DNA from: G965247265 sp965247265
GTDB lineage: Bacteria > Pseudomonadota > Gammaproteobacteria > UBA4575
DNA: 64,000 nucleotides
Assembly: GCA_965247265.1 (NCBI GenBank)
Contig: OZ252002.1
Span: forward strand, 2,418,001-2,482,000
Direction: 5' to 3'
Shown here: positions 27,462 to 36,042 of the stretch, piece by piece
Numbering within the stretch: position 1 is the first letter of the stretch
Layout of the letters: each line of letters starts with the position of its first letter
Notes under the pieces: generated by a model
What the model was told of the DNA's origin: nothing
What the model saw: only the letters and a program-made list of their open reading frames with translations
Databases searched by the model: none
Program-made: the position numbers and the translations under genes

Positions 27462-28439
27462 TTAGTGCAGCCTCACGCGTGGATCGACAATGGTGTAAGA
27501 GATATCTGTCATTAATAAACCAACGATATATAAGAATGCACCGAGAAATACCATCGATCGAACAATCGCAAAGTCCTGACGATTAATTGCATCAATGGTG
27601 TAGCTCCCCAAGCCTGGTATTCCAAAAAATGACTCGGTAATCAAACTTCCCATAAACAATAACGGAAGAATAACTACAACACCCGTTAGAATAGGTATCA
27701 GCGCATTGCGCAATACATGTCGAAAAAGAACCATTAACTCCGAAATGCCTTTCGCGCGAGCTGTACGCACATAATCTTTATTAATTTCTTCGAGAAATAT
27801 GGTTCGATACCAGCGTGTACTCGAACCAATCCCACCAATTACACCAATTAACACAGGCAGTATTAAAAACTTAATACCAAATATACTGTTCTCAAAACCA
27901 GAAATTGGCACAACACGTAACACTTTACCCATAATGAATTGCCCACCGATAATATAAAACAAACTCGAAATAGACATTAATGCTACACAGATAACAACCG
28001 CCCAATAATCGATGTAGGTTGCACGGAAAAATGTAATTAACAATGCAAATGTGATTGTGATCAATAAACCAATAATCAACTGTGGAACTGCAATAGCTAA
28101 ACTGGGCCACATTCTTTGACTAATATCGTAGCCAATATCGCGACCACTATCTGAACGGCCGAATTCAAATACAAATAGACGAATGGATTTATCATAAAAG
28201 ATAGTCTCTGTTACTTTCTTTTTCCCATCCTCATCTGCATTGTAAAAAAGTGGATTATTGTAACCTCGCTCTGATTTCCATTCTTCAATTTGTTCTTGTG
28301 TGACATGTTTTTGCCCAAGAAACATGCGCGCCATATCATCGGGCGAATTAACCACAAAGAATAATATAAATGTAATGATATTCACGCCAATTAAAATTGG
28401 AATGGCATATAAAGCGCGACGTACGATATACGCTATCAT
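27462..28439 (-). CDS. Peptide-type ABC transporter permease (DppB/YejB-like)
   Basis: 325 residues, about six membrane segments. N-terminus MIAYIVRRALYAIPILIGVN is typical of DppB; EAA loop region DYVRTARAKGISELMVLFRHVLRNALIP; ends DPRVRL. Start overlaps the stop of the binding-protein gene by ATGA, indicating coupled translation. Confidence 0.95.
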   Translation of the reverse strand: MIAYIVRRALYAIPILIGVNIITFILFFVVNSPDDMARMFLGQKHVTQEQIEEWKSERGYNNPLFYNADEDGKKKVTETIFYDKSIRLFVFEFGRSDSGRDIGYDISQRMWPSLAIAVPQLIIGLLITITFALLITFFRATYIDYWAVVICVALMSISSLFYIIGGQFIMGKVLRVVPISGFENSIFGIKFLILPVLIGVIGGIGSSTRWYRTIFLEEINKDYVRTARAKGISELMVLFRHVLRNALIPILTGVVVILPLLFMGSLITESFFGIPGLGSYTIDAINRQDFAIVRSMVFLGAFLYIVGLLMTDISYTIVDPRVRLH

Positions 28440-30586
28440 TTAACTGTGCTTCGCTCCCTTCGATAAAATCCAATTACAGCTGGAATAAATGAAATCAGTA
28501 AAACTAAAAATAAGATGATCATCGGCCAATAATTAGGTTGATTCCATTCTTTTCGTTTTTCTTTTCGCTCTTCGCTATCGACGCGTTTATATTTTAAAAG
28601 GTTATTTGCCATTAAATTTGGTTTTACATTTTTATACCAGCCATGAAACAAAGAAAATGCCTTGGGATGAAACCCCCATAACCAAGGTGCTTCCTGTTGC
28701 AATATTGCATTCATCTGCTCAATGATCTTCAAACGCTCAGGTCCGTTTTTAATATTTTTCATTCTTTCAAATAATTTATCGAATTCGGCATTACTATAAT
28801 TCGCTGCGTTTTCTCCATGATGTTCGACTTTGCCATTGGGCCCATACAAAAGAAAAAAGAAATTTTCTGGATCAGGATAATCTGCATTCCACCCCCATTG
28901 AAAAATTTGGCTTGTGCCATTGCGCATTTTTTCTTGAAAACGATTGTAATCAGTACCCCGAATCACTAATTGAATACCGAGTTTCTGATATTGTTTGCGC
29001 ATCCAATTCAGTTGCGCTTTTGCATCTGGGCCTGCTGCCGGGGTGTCAAAATTTAATACAAGAGGCTTACTTGTATCTGGGTCTATGCCATCCACATAAC
29101 CTGCTTCAACCATGAGCTTTCTTGCCACGTCAATGTCTTTTCTTTTTGGCTCACCGTGAACCCAATCATAGACATAAGGATTAACCCCTGCTTCACCTTC
29201 AACATGACCAAAAATACCCGGTGGGATAGGCCCTTGTGATGCCACACCACGTCCATTTGCGAAAATGTATATATATTCCTCGTAGTCCACTGCGATTGAA
29301 ATTGCACGACGCAATAATCGCGCACGCTCAGAATTACCACCCACAACAACATCCATCATATTAAAACCCATATAAAAAATAGATGTCGTCACAGCAGTTT
29401 CTAGCTGTATGCCCTTCGCCTTCATTAATTCCGTTAATTGCACGTCCCCTTGAGAACCAAATTGAATAGCTTGATCAAAGCTGTCCGAACTTACTCCTGA
29501 AGCATCGTAATAGCCTTGTAAAAATTTATTCCAGTACGGGATGTTTTCTTTTTCTAAGCTGAATACAGCTTTTTGTATGAGAGGTAATTCTTGATTGGCG
29601 TCGGTTAACAACCCATCAATATGATCAGCGGGTTCGCCATTAGAGGGATACACTTCGCCATGAAAATTAGGATTTTTTTCCATCACCATGCGCAAATTTG
29701 GATTATTTTCTGTGAGCATAAAAGGGCCTGTGCCAACGGGATACCAATTTAATGAAATGTTGCGCTCATCCATTCCCTTTTGACTGTAAAATTTTTCCGC
29801 TTCCCAAGGCATGGGTGAGAAAAATGGCATCGCTAACCAGTAAACGAGTTGTGGATACTGCTCTTTGATTCGTATTTGATACGTATACTGATCAATTTGG
29901 GTAACACCTTCCAGCTTAATGTCTCGTAAATCATGCCATGTTGTTTCTGGATTATATATTTCGCCCACATTTTTTCTAAATTCGTCAAACCCAACTATAT
30001 ATTCACGCATGACGCCAGCAATGGGTGAGTGTAAAAACGGACTCGCTATTCGTTTAATTTGATAAACATAATCAGCAGCTGTGAGCTCACGAGTTCCTGT
30101 CTCTTTAAAATCGCTTAAAGTATGAATATGCTTAAGGTCGCTTTCATTTAAGTTTAAGAAAATGGCATCCCCATTTTCATTCTTCGCAAACGCCGGATGA
30201 GGTTGAAAGTAAATACCCGGCTGAATGGAAATGGTGTATACAGAATATGCAATGTCAGCCGAACCTGATTCAGATACCTCTTCACCATTGGCATTTAAAT
30301 GACGAATCTTTGGCAAATCTCTTGCCGTGAGTGGAATCAATTTATAAGGCCGTAGTAGATAATGATATTGCAAAGGCGGCTCATATATTTGTGCAATGAA
30401 TTGATATTCATTTGCACTGTAGGAACTAGCAGGATCTAAATGTTTGGGGCGTTCACTAAATGAAGAATAGACGACATTCGATGTATCAGAATCTACAGGA
30501 TAAGGGTTATTCCATACGCCCTCTTCACATGCACTTATGAGACACGTGAGTAATACAATGTAGAGAATATTGAAACGGCTGTTCAA
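28436..30586 (-). CDS. Peptide-type ABC transporter substrate-binding lipoprotein
   Basis: 716 residues, SBP_bac_5 family but larger than usual (about 500-600). A TTG at 30586 is the only start before an in-frame stop. Lipobox LISAC at residue 20, then FSERPKHLDPASSYSANEYQF at the mature start. The C-terminus carries a membrane helix (YWPMIILFLVLLISFIPAVIGF) followed by RRERS, unusual for a binding protein and suggesting it is anchored at both ends. First gene of the four-gene importer operon; the ligand is probably a peptide, by family only. Confidence 0.9.
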   Translation of the reverse strand: MNSRFNILYIVLLTCLISACEEGVWNNPYPVDSDTSNVVYSSFSERPKHLDPASSYSANEYQFIAQIYEPPLQYHYLLRPYKLIPLTARDLPKIRHLNANGEEVSESGSADIAYSVYTISIQPGIYFQPHPAFAKNENGDAIFLNLNESDLKHIHTLSDFKETGTRELTAADYVYQIKRIASPFLHSPIAGVMREYIVGFDEFRKNVGEIYNPETTWHDLRDIKLEGVTQIDQYTYQIRIKEQYPQLVYWLAMPFFSPMPWEAEKFYSQKGMDERNISLNWYPVGTGPFMLTENNPNLRMVMEKNPNFHGEVYPSNGEPADHIDGLLTDANQELPLIQKAVFSLEKENIPYWNKFLQGYYDASGVSSDSFDQAIQFGSQGDVQLTELMKAKGIQLETAVTTSIFYMGFNMMDVVVGGNSERARLLRRAISIAVDYEEYIYIFANGRGVASQGPIPPGIFGHVEGEAGVNPYVYDWVHGEPKRKDIDVARKLMVEAGYVDGIDPDTSKPLVLNFDTPAAGPDAKAQLNWMRKQYQKLGIQLVIRGTDYNRFQEKMRNGTSQIFQWGWNADYPDPENFFFLLYGPNGKVEHHGENAANYSNAEFDKLFERMKNIKNGPERLKIIEQMNAILQQEAPWLWGFHPKAFSLFHGWYKNVKPNLMANNLLKYKRVDSEERKEKRKEWNQPNYWPMIILFLVLLISFIPAVIGFYRRERSTVK

Positions 30587-30716
30587 GTGGAAAGTTTATG
30601 CTAATCTAGCAGCGGTTGATCATTCATCCTTGTAAAAGAATTATAGACTGTTTAGTAGCAAAATGATTCAGTCTACAAATAATATTAAGTATAACTTTTA
30701 ATCTAGAATTAGAAAA

Positions 30717-31502
30717 ATGGGATTCTTAGCTGGAAAACGTGCATTAATAGTTGGAATTGCGAGTAATCGCTCCATAGCTTGGGGAATTGCCGAAGCCATG
30801 AAACGTGAAGGCGCTGAACTTGCTTTCACATATCAAAATGAAAAACTCAAACTACGTGTAGAAAAGTTTGCCGCGCAATGTGGAGCAGAATTGGTTTTAC
30901 CTTGCGATTTAGGCAGTGACACTGAAATAGTGCAACTCATTTCAGATCTGGAAAAATCATGGGACGGTTTAGACATACTTGTACATTCCGCAGCGTTTGC
31001 ACCAAAAGAGGAACTCGCGGGAGATTTTGTAGAAATGACCTCACGAGAAGGGTCACAAATTGCCCATGACATTAGCAGCTATAGCTTAACGGCATTAGGC
31101 AAGGCTGCCCGTCCTATGATGAAGAGCCGAAATGGTGCGATAGTATCGCTCACCTATATGGGCTCAGTTCGTGCCATGCCTAATTACAACGTTATGGGCC
31201 TGGCTAAAGCCAGTCTAGAGGCTAATATTCGTTATATGGCGTATGCATTAGGGCCGGATGGAATTCGTGTAAATGGTATCTCTGCAGGACCTATTCGCAC
31301 ACTTGCTGCAGCAGGGATTAGTGATTTTCGCAAAATGCTTGAGCATGTTGAGTCCAACGCACCACTGCGTAAAAACATCACCATTGAAGAGGTCGGTAAT
31401 GCCGCTGCTTTTTTATGCTCAGACCTTGCCAGTGGAATAACAGGCGAAATTACCTATGTCGATGCGGGCTTCAATATAGTGGGAATGTCGGGATATAACT
31501 AA
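30717..31502 (+). CDS. fabI: Enoyl-[acyl-carrier-protein] reductase (NADH) FabI
   Basis: 261 residues. Last reduction step of fatty acid elongation; target of triclosan-type inhibitors in relatives. SDR fold with the FabI-type cofactor loop GIASNRSIAWGIAEAM, active site Tyr-x6-Lys (YNVMGLAKASLEANIRY) and GISAGPIRTLAA. Standard length. Divergent from the ABC operon. A dispersed-repeat copy follows 35 bases after its stop. Confidence 0.97.
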   Translation: MGFLAGKRALIVGIASNRSIAWGIAEAMKREGAELAFTYQNEKLKLRVEKFAAQCGAELVLPCDLGSDTEIVQLISDLEKSWDGLDILVHSAAFAPKEELAGDFVEMTSREGSQIAHDISSYSLTALGKAARPMMKSRNGAIVSLTYMGSVRAMPNYNVMGLAKASLEANIRYMAYALGPDGIRVNGISAGPIRTLAAAGISDFRKMLEHVESNAPLRKNITIEEVGNAAAFLCSDLASGITGEITYVDAGFNIVGMSGYN

Positions 31503-31536
31503 ATCGCAGATTTAGCGGGAAGTAAAGTAATAGTTT

Positions 31537-31568
31537 TAATGACTGCTTTCGGCCAATAGCGGTCATAC
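31537..31568. repeat. Dispersed palindromic repeat, copy (b)
   Basis: GACTGCTTTCGGCCAATAGC followed by GGTCAT; same size and orientation as copies (c)-(g). Lies in the space between the fabI and HxlR-gene stops. Confidence 0.6.
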
Positions 31569-31610
31569 AAATTCTAGATTATTCATCAAGAAAGCTAGTA
31601 TAAATATTAA

Positions 31611-32228
31611 TCAAATTTCTTTTGCAGATGGTAAGTCAGTGAATACACTATTAGTCATCCAAGTAGTAATATTACGCGTGAGAGTTTTATTTCCAACTAA
31701 CTTTAAATCGTCGTTCTTAATTGCTTTTTTATACGTATAGTCACCCATCCAAATATCTACCATCGTTTTAACGCTTGTTGTGAAATAAACATCAATGTCT
31801 TTTCCTGGATCATTAATGCAAAGATCAGTCTCTGACTCTGTTACAACTATCCACCAATCTTGGTATGTGTCGATATCATTAAATCTAAATCGAATGACTG
31901 ATTCTTTGCCAATAAATTTTTCTGGCACGATACTACGTTTAAGGTAAAGCATTAAAAGTTCAACGTCGTAATCGTCTTCAGTCAGATTTGACCGTGCCCA
32001 ACACATCCCCCAGTCACCCAATTTGCGGATAATAGGCAATAGCTCCTGACAAGATTCGGTTGGAAAATATTCATAACCTCTTTGTCCTGGTATTTTTTTT
32101 AACACCAAGCCACGTTCAGAAAGCATTTCTAAACGTTTAGATAAAATTGTCGGTGAGATTAGACTCAACCCCCTTTGTAACTCATTAAATCGTGTACCGC
32201 CCATAAGCAGTTCACGGATTATAAGCAA
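31611..32228 (-). CDS. HxlR-family transcriptional regulator with no standard start for its conserved N-terminus
   Basis: 205 residues from a TTG at 32228, but HxlR homology runs about 20 codons further upstream: KEYGQFCPIAKATEIIGDKW, with the family's conserved Cys, is encoded in frame up to 32291. In that frame there is no ATG, GTG or TTG before the TAG stop; the codon where a Met would be expected (32292-32294) is AAT. So either an unusual start (such as ATT) is used or the start has been lost. The winged helix continues with RFNELQRGLSLISPTILSKRL; the C-terminal half (SCP2-like or sterol-carrier type) is intact. Divergent from the OsmC gene, which it presumably regulates. Confidence 0.75.
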   Translation of the reverse strand: MLIIRELLMGGTRFNELQRGLSLISPTILSKRLEMLSERGLVLKKIPGQRGYEYFPTESCQELLPIIRKLGDWGMCWARSNLTEDDYDVELLMLYLKRSIVPEKFIGKESVIRFRFNDIDTYQDWWIVVTESETDLCINDPGKDIDVYFTTSVKTMVDIWMGDYTYKKAIKNDDLKLVGNKTLTRNITTWMTNSVFTDLPSAKEI

Positions 32229-32310
32229 GGTCCACTTATCTCCAATAATTTCCGTCGCTTTTGCAATAGGACAAAATTGACCATACTCCTTATTAAAAGC
32301 CCATAAGTAA

Positions 32311-32373
32311 GTATCTAAAAAGTAGTTCTTTACTACATTTTGTGTAGTTAGATACTACGCTTTCTGCAGTATC
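32311..32373. promoter_or_regulatory. Nested palindromes between HxlR and OsmC genes (candidate operators)
   Basis: Outer 8-bp inverted repeat GTATCTAA (32311-32318)/TTAGATAC (32348-32355); inner GTAGT (32322-32326)/ACTAC (32332-32336); and a further GATACT (32351-32356)/AGTATC (32368-32373). Several overlapping dyads in a divergent promoter region next to a regulator gene are typical operators. Confidence 0.5.
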
Positions 32374-32452
32374 AGGCAAAGTGATAAAGCTCCTAACATG
32401 ATGTTCGACGGTCAAAATCCGTCAGCTACATAAACTTTTTAAGAGATTTAAA

Positions 32453-33028
32453 ATGACAACTAATAATGCAATTGATCAGAAAACTAATATGACGAATGGT
32501 GTCGATGTAGATCAAATCTTGAATATGATCAGTGAAATTGAAGCAGATCCCAACAATGCAAACTTTCAATGGCGAGCCAAAAACAAGTGGATTAACGGCA
32601 GCTTAAGCCGTACACAGATAAAGGACTTTTATGCATGCAAAGCTGAAGATAAGACACGCAAAAACGGATTCACAATCAATTCTGACGAACCGGAATTTGC
32701 TGCAGGTCAAGACAGTGCACCAAATGCAATGGAGTTCCTATTACACTCGCTCGCTACCTGTTTAACGGGAACCCTTGTTTATCATGCAGCAGTTCGAGGT
32801 ATTGAAATTGAAGCAGTCGAATCTTCATATACAGGCGATATGGATGTTCGTGGTTTATTTGGGCTTGATGACAAAGTACGGAAAGGATTTAACAAAGTTG
32901 TAATCAGCATGCATGTAAAGAGTAACTCAAGTTCAGATGAGCTCACCGAGTTAGCACTATTCTCTCCCATCTATGAAATTATTTCGCAATCATTGCCCGT
33001 AGAGTTCGATCTTAAAACCTACCAATAA
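32453..33028 (+). CDS. OsmC-family protein
   Basis: 191 residues. OsmC/Ohr fold, thiol-dependent peroxidase-like proteins. The core helix SAPNAMEFLLHSLATCLTGTLVYHAA carries the conserved catalytic-type Cys; the other family Cys may be that of FYACKAED. About 50 extra N-terminal residues. Divergent from the HxlR regulator; HxlR/OsmC pairs commonly respond to reactive electrophiles, which is inference here. Followed after 16 bases by a very short membrane-protein gene in the same operon. Confidence 0.85.
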   Translation: MTTNNAIDQKTNMTNGVDVDQILNMISEIEADPNNANFQWRAKNKWINGSLSRTQIKDFYACKAEDKTRKNGFTINSDEPEFAAGQDSAPNAMEFLLHSLATCLTGTLVYHAAVRGIEIEAVESSYTGDMDVRGLFGLDDKVRKGFNKVVISMHVKSNSSSDELTELALFSPIYEIISQSLPVEFDLKTYQ

Positions 33029-33044
33029 TAAAGGAGATATGAAA

Positions 33045-33206
33045 ATGAAAGTTGAAATTCAAAATAGCCTAGCAGAACAGAAGAATGTTAAGACAATAGG
33101 GAAAGCTGAGAGAGCATTTACTTGTAATATCATTTTACCAGATTTTGCGATTTTTGTTTTAGGGATAACAAGTGGGTTCATAACTTTATTAACGATACTT
33201 TCTTAG
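33045..33206 (+). CDS. 53-residue single-pass membrane protein
   Basis: From the ATG at 33045, with a strong AAGGAG ribosome-binding site eight bases upstream (an ATG at 33039 is too close to the SD). Soluble basic N-half (EQKNVKTIGKAERA) and a hydrophobic C-terminal helix (DFAIFVLGITSGFITLL). 16 bases after the OsmC gene and directly before a good terminator, so it is the last gene of that operon. No recognised family. Confidence 0.65.
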   Translation: MKVEIQNSLAEQKNVKTIGKAERAFTCNIILPDFAIFVLGITSGFITLLTILS

Positions 33207-33239
33207 TTTACACATTTCCTCCACTTTTTTATCTTTATT

Positions 33240-33266
33240 AACCCCGTCATATTGGCGGGGTTTTTG
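33240..33266 (+). terminator. Rho-independent terminator of the OsmC operon
   Basis: Stem AACCCCG(T)C / G(G)CGGGGTT with a 5-base loop followed by TTTTT. Confidence 0.85.
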
Positions 33267-33275
33267 TCTATAACT

Positions 33276-33305
33276 AATGTCCGCTTTGGATCGTTAGCGG
33301 ACATT
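33276..33305. repeat. Dispersed palindromic repeat, copy (c): perfect dyad
   Basis: AATGTCCGCT, 10-base spacer TTGGATCGTT, AGCGGACATT: perfect 10-bp arms. The best-formed copy in the window. Confidence 0.9.
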
Positions 33306-33334
33306 AATCGGTATTAATTTAAAAATTCCAACCT

Positions 33335-33364
33335 AATATCTGCTTTCTGCCATAAGCGGTCATC
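33335..33364. repeat. Dispersed palindromic repeat, copy (d)
   Basis: AATATCTGCT, spacer TTCTGCCATA, AGCGGTCATC. 29 bases after copy (c), same orientation, arms imperfect. Confidence 0.7.
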
Positions 33365-33573
33365 CCATATTTACTCAATATTGTTAATCAGTTGTCATTT
33401 TACAGTCTACTAAGTCGTATAAAATTCATTCATAGACCATTAAAATAACAGTACGCTATGAGTTGAAAATATTATTAATTTTGAGGTTAATTTTATTCTT
33501 CTTAAATGCTAATTAGAATTGAAAGCTCAATTAAATAGATAATTTGAATTATAAATTCAGGGGAAGCGTGAAA

Positions 33574-33825
33574 ATGAGTAAAGAAAACGACAAAGATATT
33601 TCAAGACGCAAGTTTTTAAAAGCCGCAGGGAAATTTGCAGCATATACACCTCCTGCTCTTTTAATAATGAGCAAACCTGGAGATGCCTGGGCAGTAAACT
33701 CTTGCAACCAAGGAGTAGGTGATCCAGTTGTAAGAGATGGTTGTCAACCCGGGAAGTCTGGTGAAGTGCTCAACAATGATGATTTTCCGGAGGCTGGCAC
33801 AGGTAATCCGGGTGCGAGTAATTGA
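33574..33825 (+). CDS. Tat-signal mini-protein, hypothetical
   Basis: 83 residues from the ATG at 33574 (GGGGAAG ribosome-binding site). Twin-arginine signal: SRRKFLKAAGKFAAYTPPAL, cleaved near AWA. The mature chain is only about 35-40 residues, rich in Gly, Asn and Pro with two Cys (SCNQ and DGCQPG). Export by Tat of so short a chain suggests a bound cofactor, a modified peptide or co-export with a partner; none is identified. Isolated between repeat copies. Confidence 0.65.
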   Translation: MSKENDKDISRRKFLKAAGKFAAYTPPALLIMSKPGDAWAVNSCNQGVGDPVVRDGCQPGKSGEVLNNDDFPEAGTGNPGASN

Positions 33826-33905
33826 TTCTTATTCGATAGTTTGTGTGCTACTCATTATTCATAACTAATTGAGTAGCGTTTATCTTTAAAAGAAACATTT
33901 GAATA

Positions 33906-33939
33906 CGAATGTCCACTTAGGGTTGTTAGCAGTCATTTC
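33906..33939. repeat. Dispersed palindromic repeat, copy (e)
   Basis: GAATGTCCACTTAGGGTTGT then TAGCAGTCATT. Four bases beyond the stop of the GFA gene. Confidence 0.7.
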
Positions 33940-33942
33940 ACA

Positions 33943-34365
33943 TTACAAACCTTGTTTGTGTTTTTTAGTTTTATTACTAAGTTCATAATAATCTGATTTA
34001 TCCAATACATGAATGTCTGTAGTTGTTATCAGACAAGTTGGTTGATCTAGTGTGCCAGCTGATATACGCATTAATGTGTCGCCTTCTAAATCCCAAAATA
34101 AAGATGATCCACACTTCATACAAAAACCACGTTTTGCAGGGTTTCCAGATGATTGATACCACATCAGCGTATTATCATTGTCAGAAATTAATATACGCTT
34201 TTTATCTGTAGCCGTGTATGCACCATAATGGCCGTGAAATTTTCTACAAAAACTACAATGACAATTTATAACATCACGCAGCTTTCCATTTATGGAGTAT
34301 CGAATTGATCCACATAAGCAGCTACCCGAATAGCTACTGCTATGTTTGGATATGTTTGTACTCAT
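33943..34365 (-). CDS. GFA-family (Mss4-like) zinc protein
   Basis: 140 residues. Glutathione-dependent formaldehyde-activating (GFA) family: CLCGSIRY, CHCSFCRKFHG and FCMKCGSSLFWD give the two zinc sites. Members bind glutathione adducts or have unknown roles. ATG at 34365. Flanked on both sides by dispersed repeats. Confidence 0.88.
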   Translation of the reverse strand: MSTNISKHSSSYSGSCLCGSIRYSINGKLRDVINCHCSFCRKFHGHYGAYTATDKKRILISDNDNTLMWYQSSGNPAKRGFCMKCGSSLFWDLEGDTLMRISAGTLDQPTCLITTTDIHVLDKSDYYELSNKTKKHKQGL

Positions 34366-34419
34366 AATAATAGGTTGTTTTGTTTAATTATGGTTATTAG
34401 CTATTCAAGGTGAAATTTA

Positions 34420-34452
34420 GAATGTCCGCTTTGGGTCGTTAGCGGTCATCCA
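34420..34452. repeat. Dispersed palindromic repeat, copy (f)
   Basis: GAATGTCCGCT, spacer TTGGGTCGTT, AGCGGTCATC; nearly identical to copy (c). Fourteen bases beyond the stop of the next gene. Confidence 0.85.
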
Positions 34453-34465
34453 ATTGTATTAGTAT

Positions 34466-34972
34466 TTATGGTACATATTTAATTAGTGTTTTTTCCATTG
34501 CAGAGTAACATTTTCCTGTTTTACGTATATCTTCATGCCACAACAATATAAGTAATCTATTATTGATTACAAACAACCTTCCATTTAGCTCCGGATTCGC
34601 TTCAAACATTTCTGATTTAATTTTATTCTTGAACCTATAACCATACACTCCTATTTCGTTAATTGGTTTATTTTCGTAAAAGACTGCTATGTATACTGTA
34701 TCTATGTTTTTTGATGTCATTAAATTTTGACTGGAATTAAGAAATACTGATGCAATCCAACCCATGTGATCAATGACTTCTTCCCGCGCAGTGCCTTTGG
34801 GTGCAATTGAAATTCCTGATGATGTGTCATCCGTTGATTTGCTTACACAAGGCGTTGGGGGTTGATTATGCAATTCCACAACAAATGAATGTTCAAACCC
34901 GCTATCATTGTCAGCAGCATGGCCCACACCCATCAGTAACAATATAGACATGAGATAAACAAATACTTTCAT
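34466..34972 (-). CDS. Exported hypothetical protein
   Basis: 168 residues from the ATG at 34972 (a TTG at 34996 is an alternative). Signal peptide ending GHAADND, then an alpha/beta domain with NIDTVYIAVFYENKP, GVYGYRFKNKI and LLILLWHEDIRKTGKCYS; two Cys that could pair. No recognised family. Confidence 0.6.
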   Translation of the reverse strand: MKVFVYLMSILLLMGVGHAADNDSGFEHSFVVELHNQPPTPCVSKSTDDTSSGISIAPKGTAREEVIDHMGWIASVFLNSSQNLMTSKNIDTVYIAVFYENKPINEIGVYGYRFKNKIKSEMFEANPELNGRLFVINNRLLILLWHEDIRKTGKCYSAMEKTLIKYVP

Positions 34973-35014
34973 AGCACTTAATAGTAAATTAGACAAATTA
35001 ACGCTGTCCTACTT

Positions 35015-35047
35015 GAAAGTCTGCTTTGTGTCGAAAGTGGTCATTCA
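35015..35047. repeat. Dispersed palindromic repeat, copy (g)
   Basis: GAAAGTCTGCTTTGTGTCGA then AAGTGGTCATTC; arms partly decayed, same orientation as the others. Confidence 0.65.
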
Positions 35048-35084
35048 ACTTTTTTACCAAAATAAACTTTAGCTAATTAAAATT

Positions 35085-35876
35085 TTATTTTGCGGGGATA
35101 AATGCAACGATACGTAACGGCCCTCCACTTCCACCTTTGAGTTTCATTGGTAATGCAATCACCATAAACCCTTTCGTCGGTAATTTATCAAGATTAGTGA
35201 CATTCTCGAATCCTGGAATATTTTTATCGAACAAAATTTGATGCGTTTTAAAAAATGTTGCTCCACCAAAATCAATGCTTGGCGTATCTAGCCCCACAGC
35301 TTTTATTTTTCTTTTCGACGCTAAGAATTTTGCGGCCTCAGGGTGAATACCGGGAAATTTCAACTTCTTTACAGCTTCTTGGCCACGTTCGTCTGCTCCC
35401 ATATATTTATTTTTATTTGGCCAAAACTTGCTTGAGCCCGTGTCGATAAGCAATATACTATTATCAGCGATAACACCGTGTTTCGCTTCCCAGTCTAATA
35501 TATCCTCAACAGTAAACTGATAATTGCGGTCCTCATTCGCTTTTTCAGGAACCCGTATGACCACGCATGGGCCAATTAATTGTTCAATAGGAATTTGATC
35601 GACTGTATTTCGATGCTCAGAAAAGTGAATAGGTGCATCAATATGTGTTCCGCCATGTTCTGCAGCGCAAAACCTATACGCGGTGTAATAAAAACCAGCA
35701 TTAGTATGGCCATCAAATACCGTTGTTTTTTTAAATAGCTCCTCCGTTGGCCAGTAAATTGTTTCCTCAGAAAATTCGTGTGTTAAATCTACCCATTGGC
35801 CATCGAAAGCGTTATCTGCAATTGAAATCGATGAGAAATTTATAATAAATAAAAATGATAATATTAATTTCCTCAT
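35085..35876 (-). CDS. Secreted cyclase-family protein (kynurenine formamidase-like)
   Basis: 263 residues with a signal peptide (MRKLILSFLFIINFSSISIA). Cyclase family (PF04199-type) metal motif HGGTHIDAPIHF, then a second active-site region VGLDTPSIDFGG. Related enzymes include bacterial arylformamidases and isatin hydrolase. Substrate unknown; export to the periplasm is clear. Confidence 0.85.
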   Translation of the reverse strand: MRKLILSFLFIINFSSISIADNAFDGQWVDLTHEFSEETIYWPTEELFKKTTVFDGHTNAGFYYTAYRFCAAEHGGTHIDAPIHFSEHRNTVDQIPIEQLIGPCVVIRVPEKANEDRNYQFTVEDILDWEAKHGVIADNSILLIDTGSSKFWPNKNKYMGADERGQEAVKKLKFPGIHPEAAKFLASKRKIKAVGLDTPSIDFGGATFFKTHQILFDKNIPGFENVTNLDKLPTKGFMVIALPMKLKGGSGGPLRIVAFIPAK

Positions 35877-36042
35877 AATTTATCCAGAATTAGTTACCAA
35901 TAAAAAATTTAAATAAAGGATGGTTACTGCAAATAATATTTATTAAGAATATGAGTTACTCTTTAAGAACCGCATTTATACAAAAAAACATTCACTGCTT
36001 GCTGTAAGTGAAACTAATTTCCTCAGCGCTCAACCTATTAAC

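Larger units (their letters stand above)
33207..33573. other. 367-base noncoding gap with a terminator and two palindromic repeats
   Basis: Holds the terminator at 33240-33266 and repeat copies (c) and (d). The rest is AT-rich; the promoter of the Tat-signal gene should lie in its right half but is not obvious. Confidence 0.6.

Noticed and set aside
31537..35047. Integron-like cassette array, because small genes alternate with short palindromic repeats
   Set aside because: Gene orientations are mixed, the repeats lack proper GTTRRRY core sites and attC-like long stems, no IntI is seen, and copies also occur far away (326).
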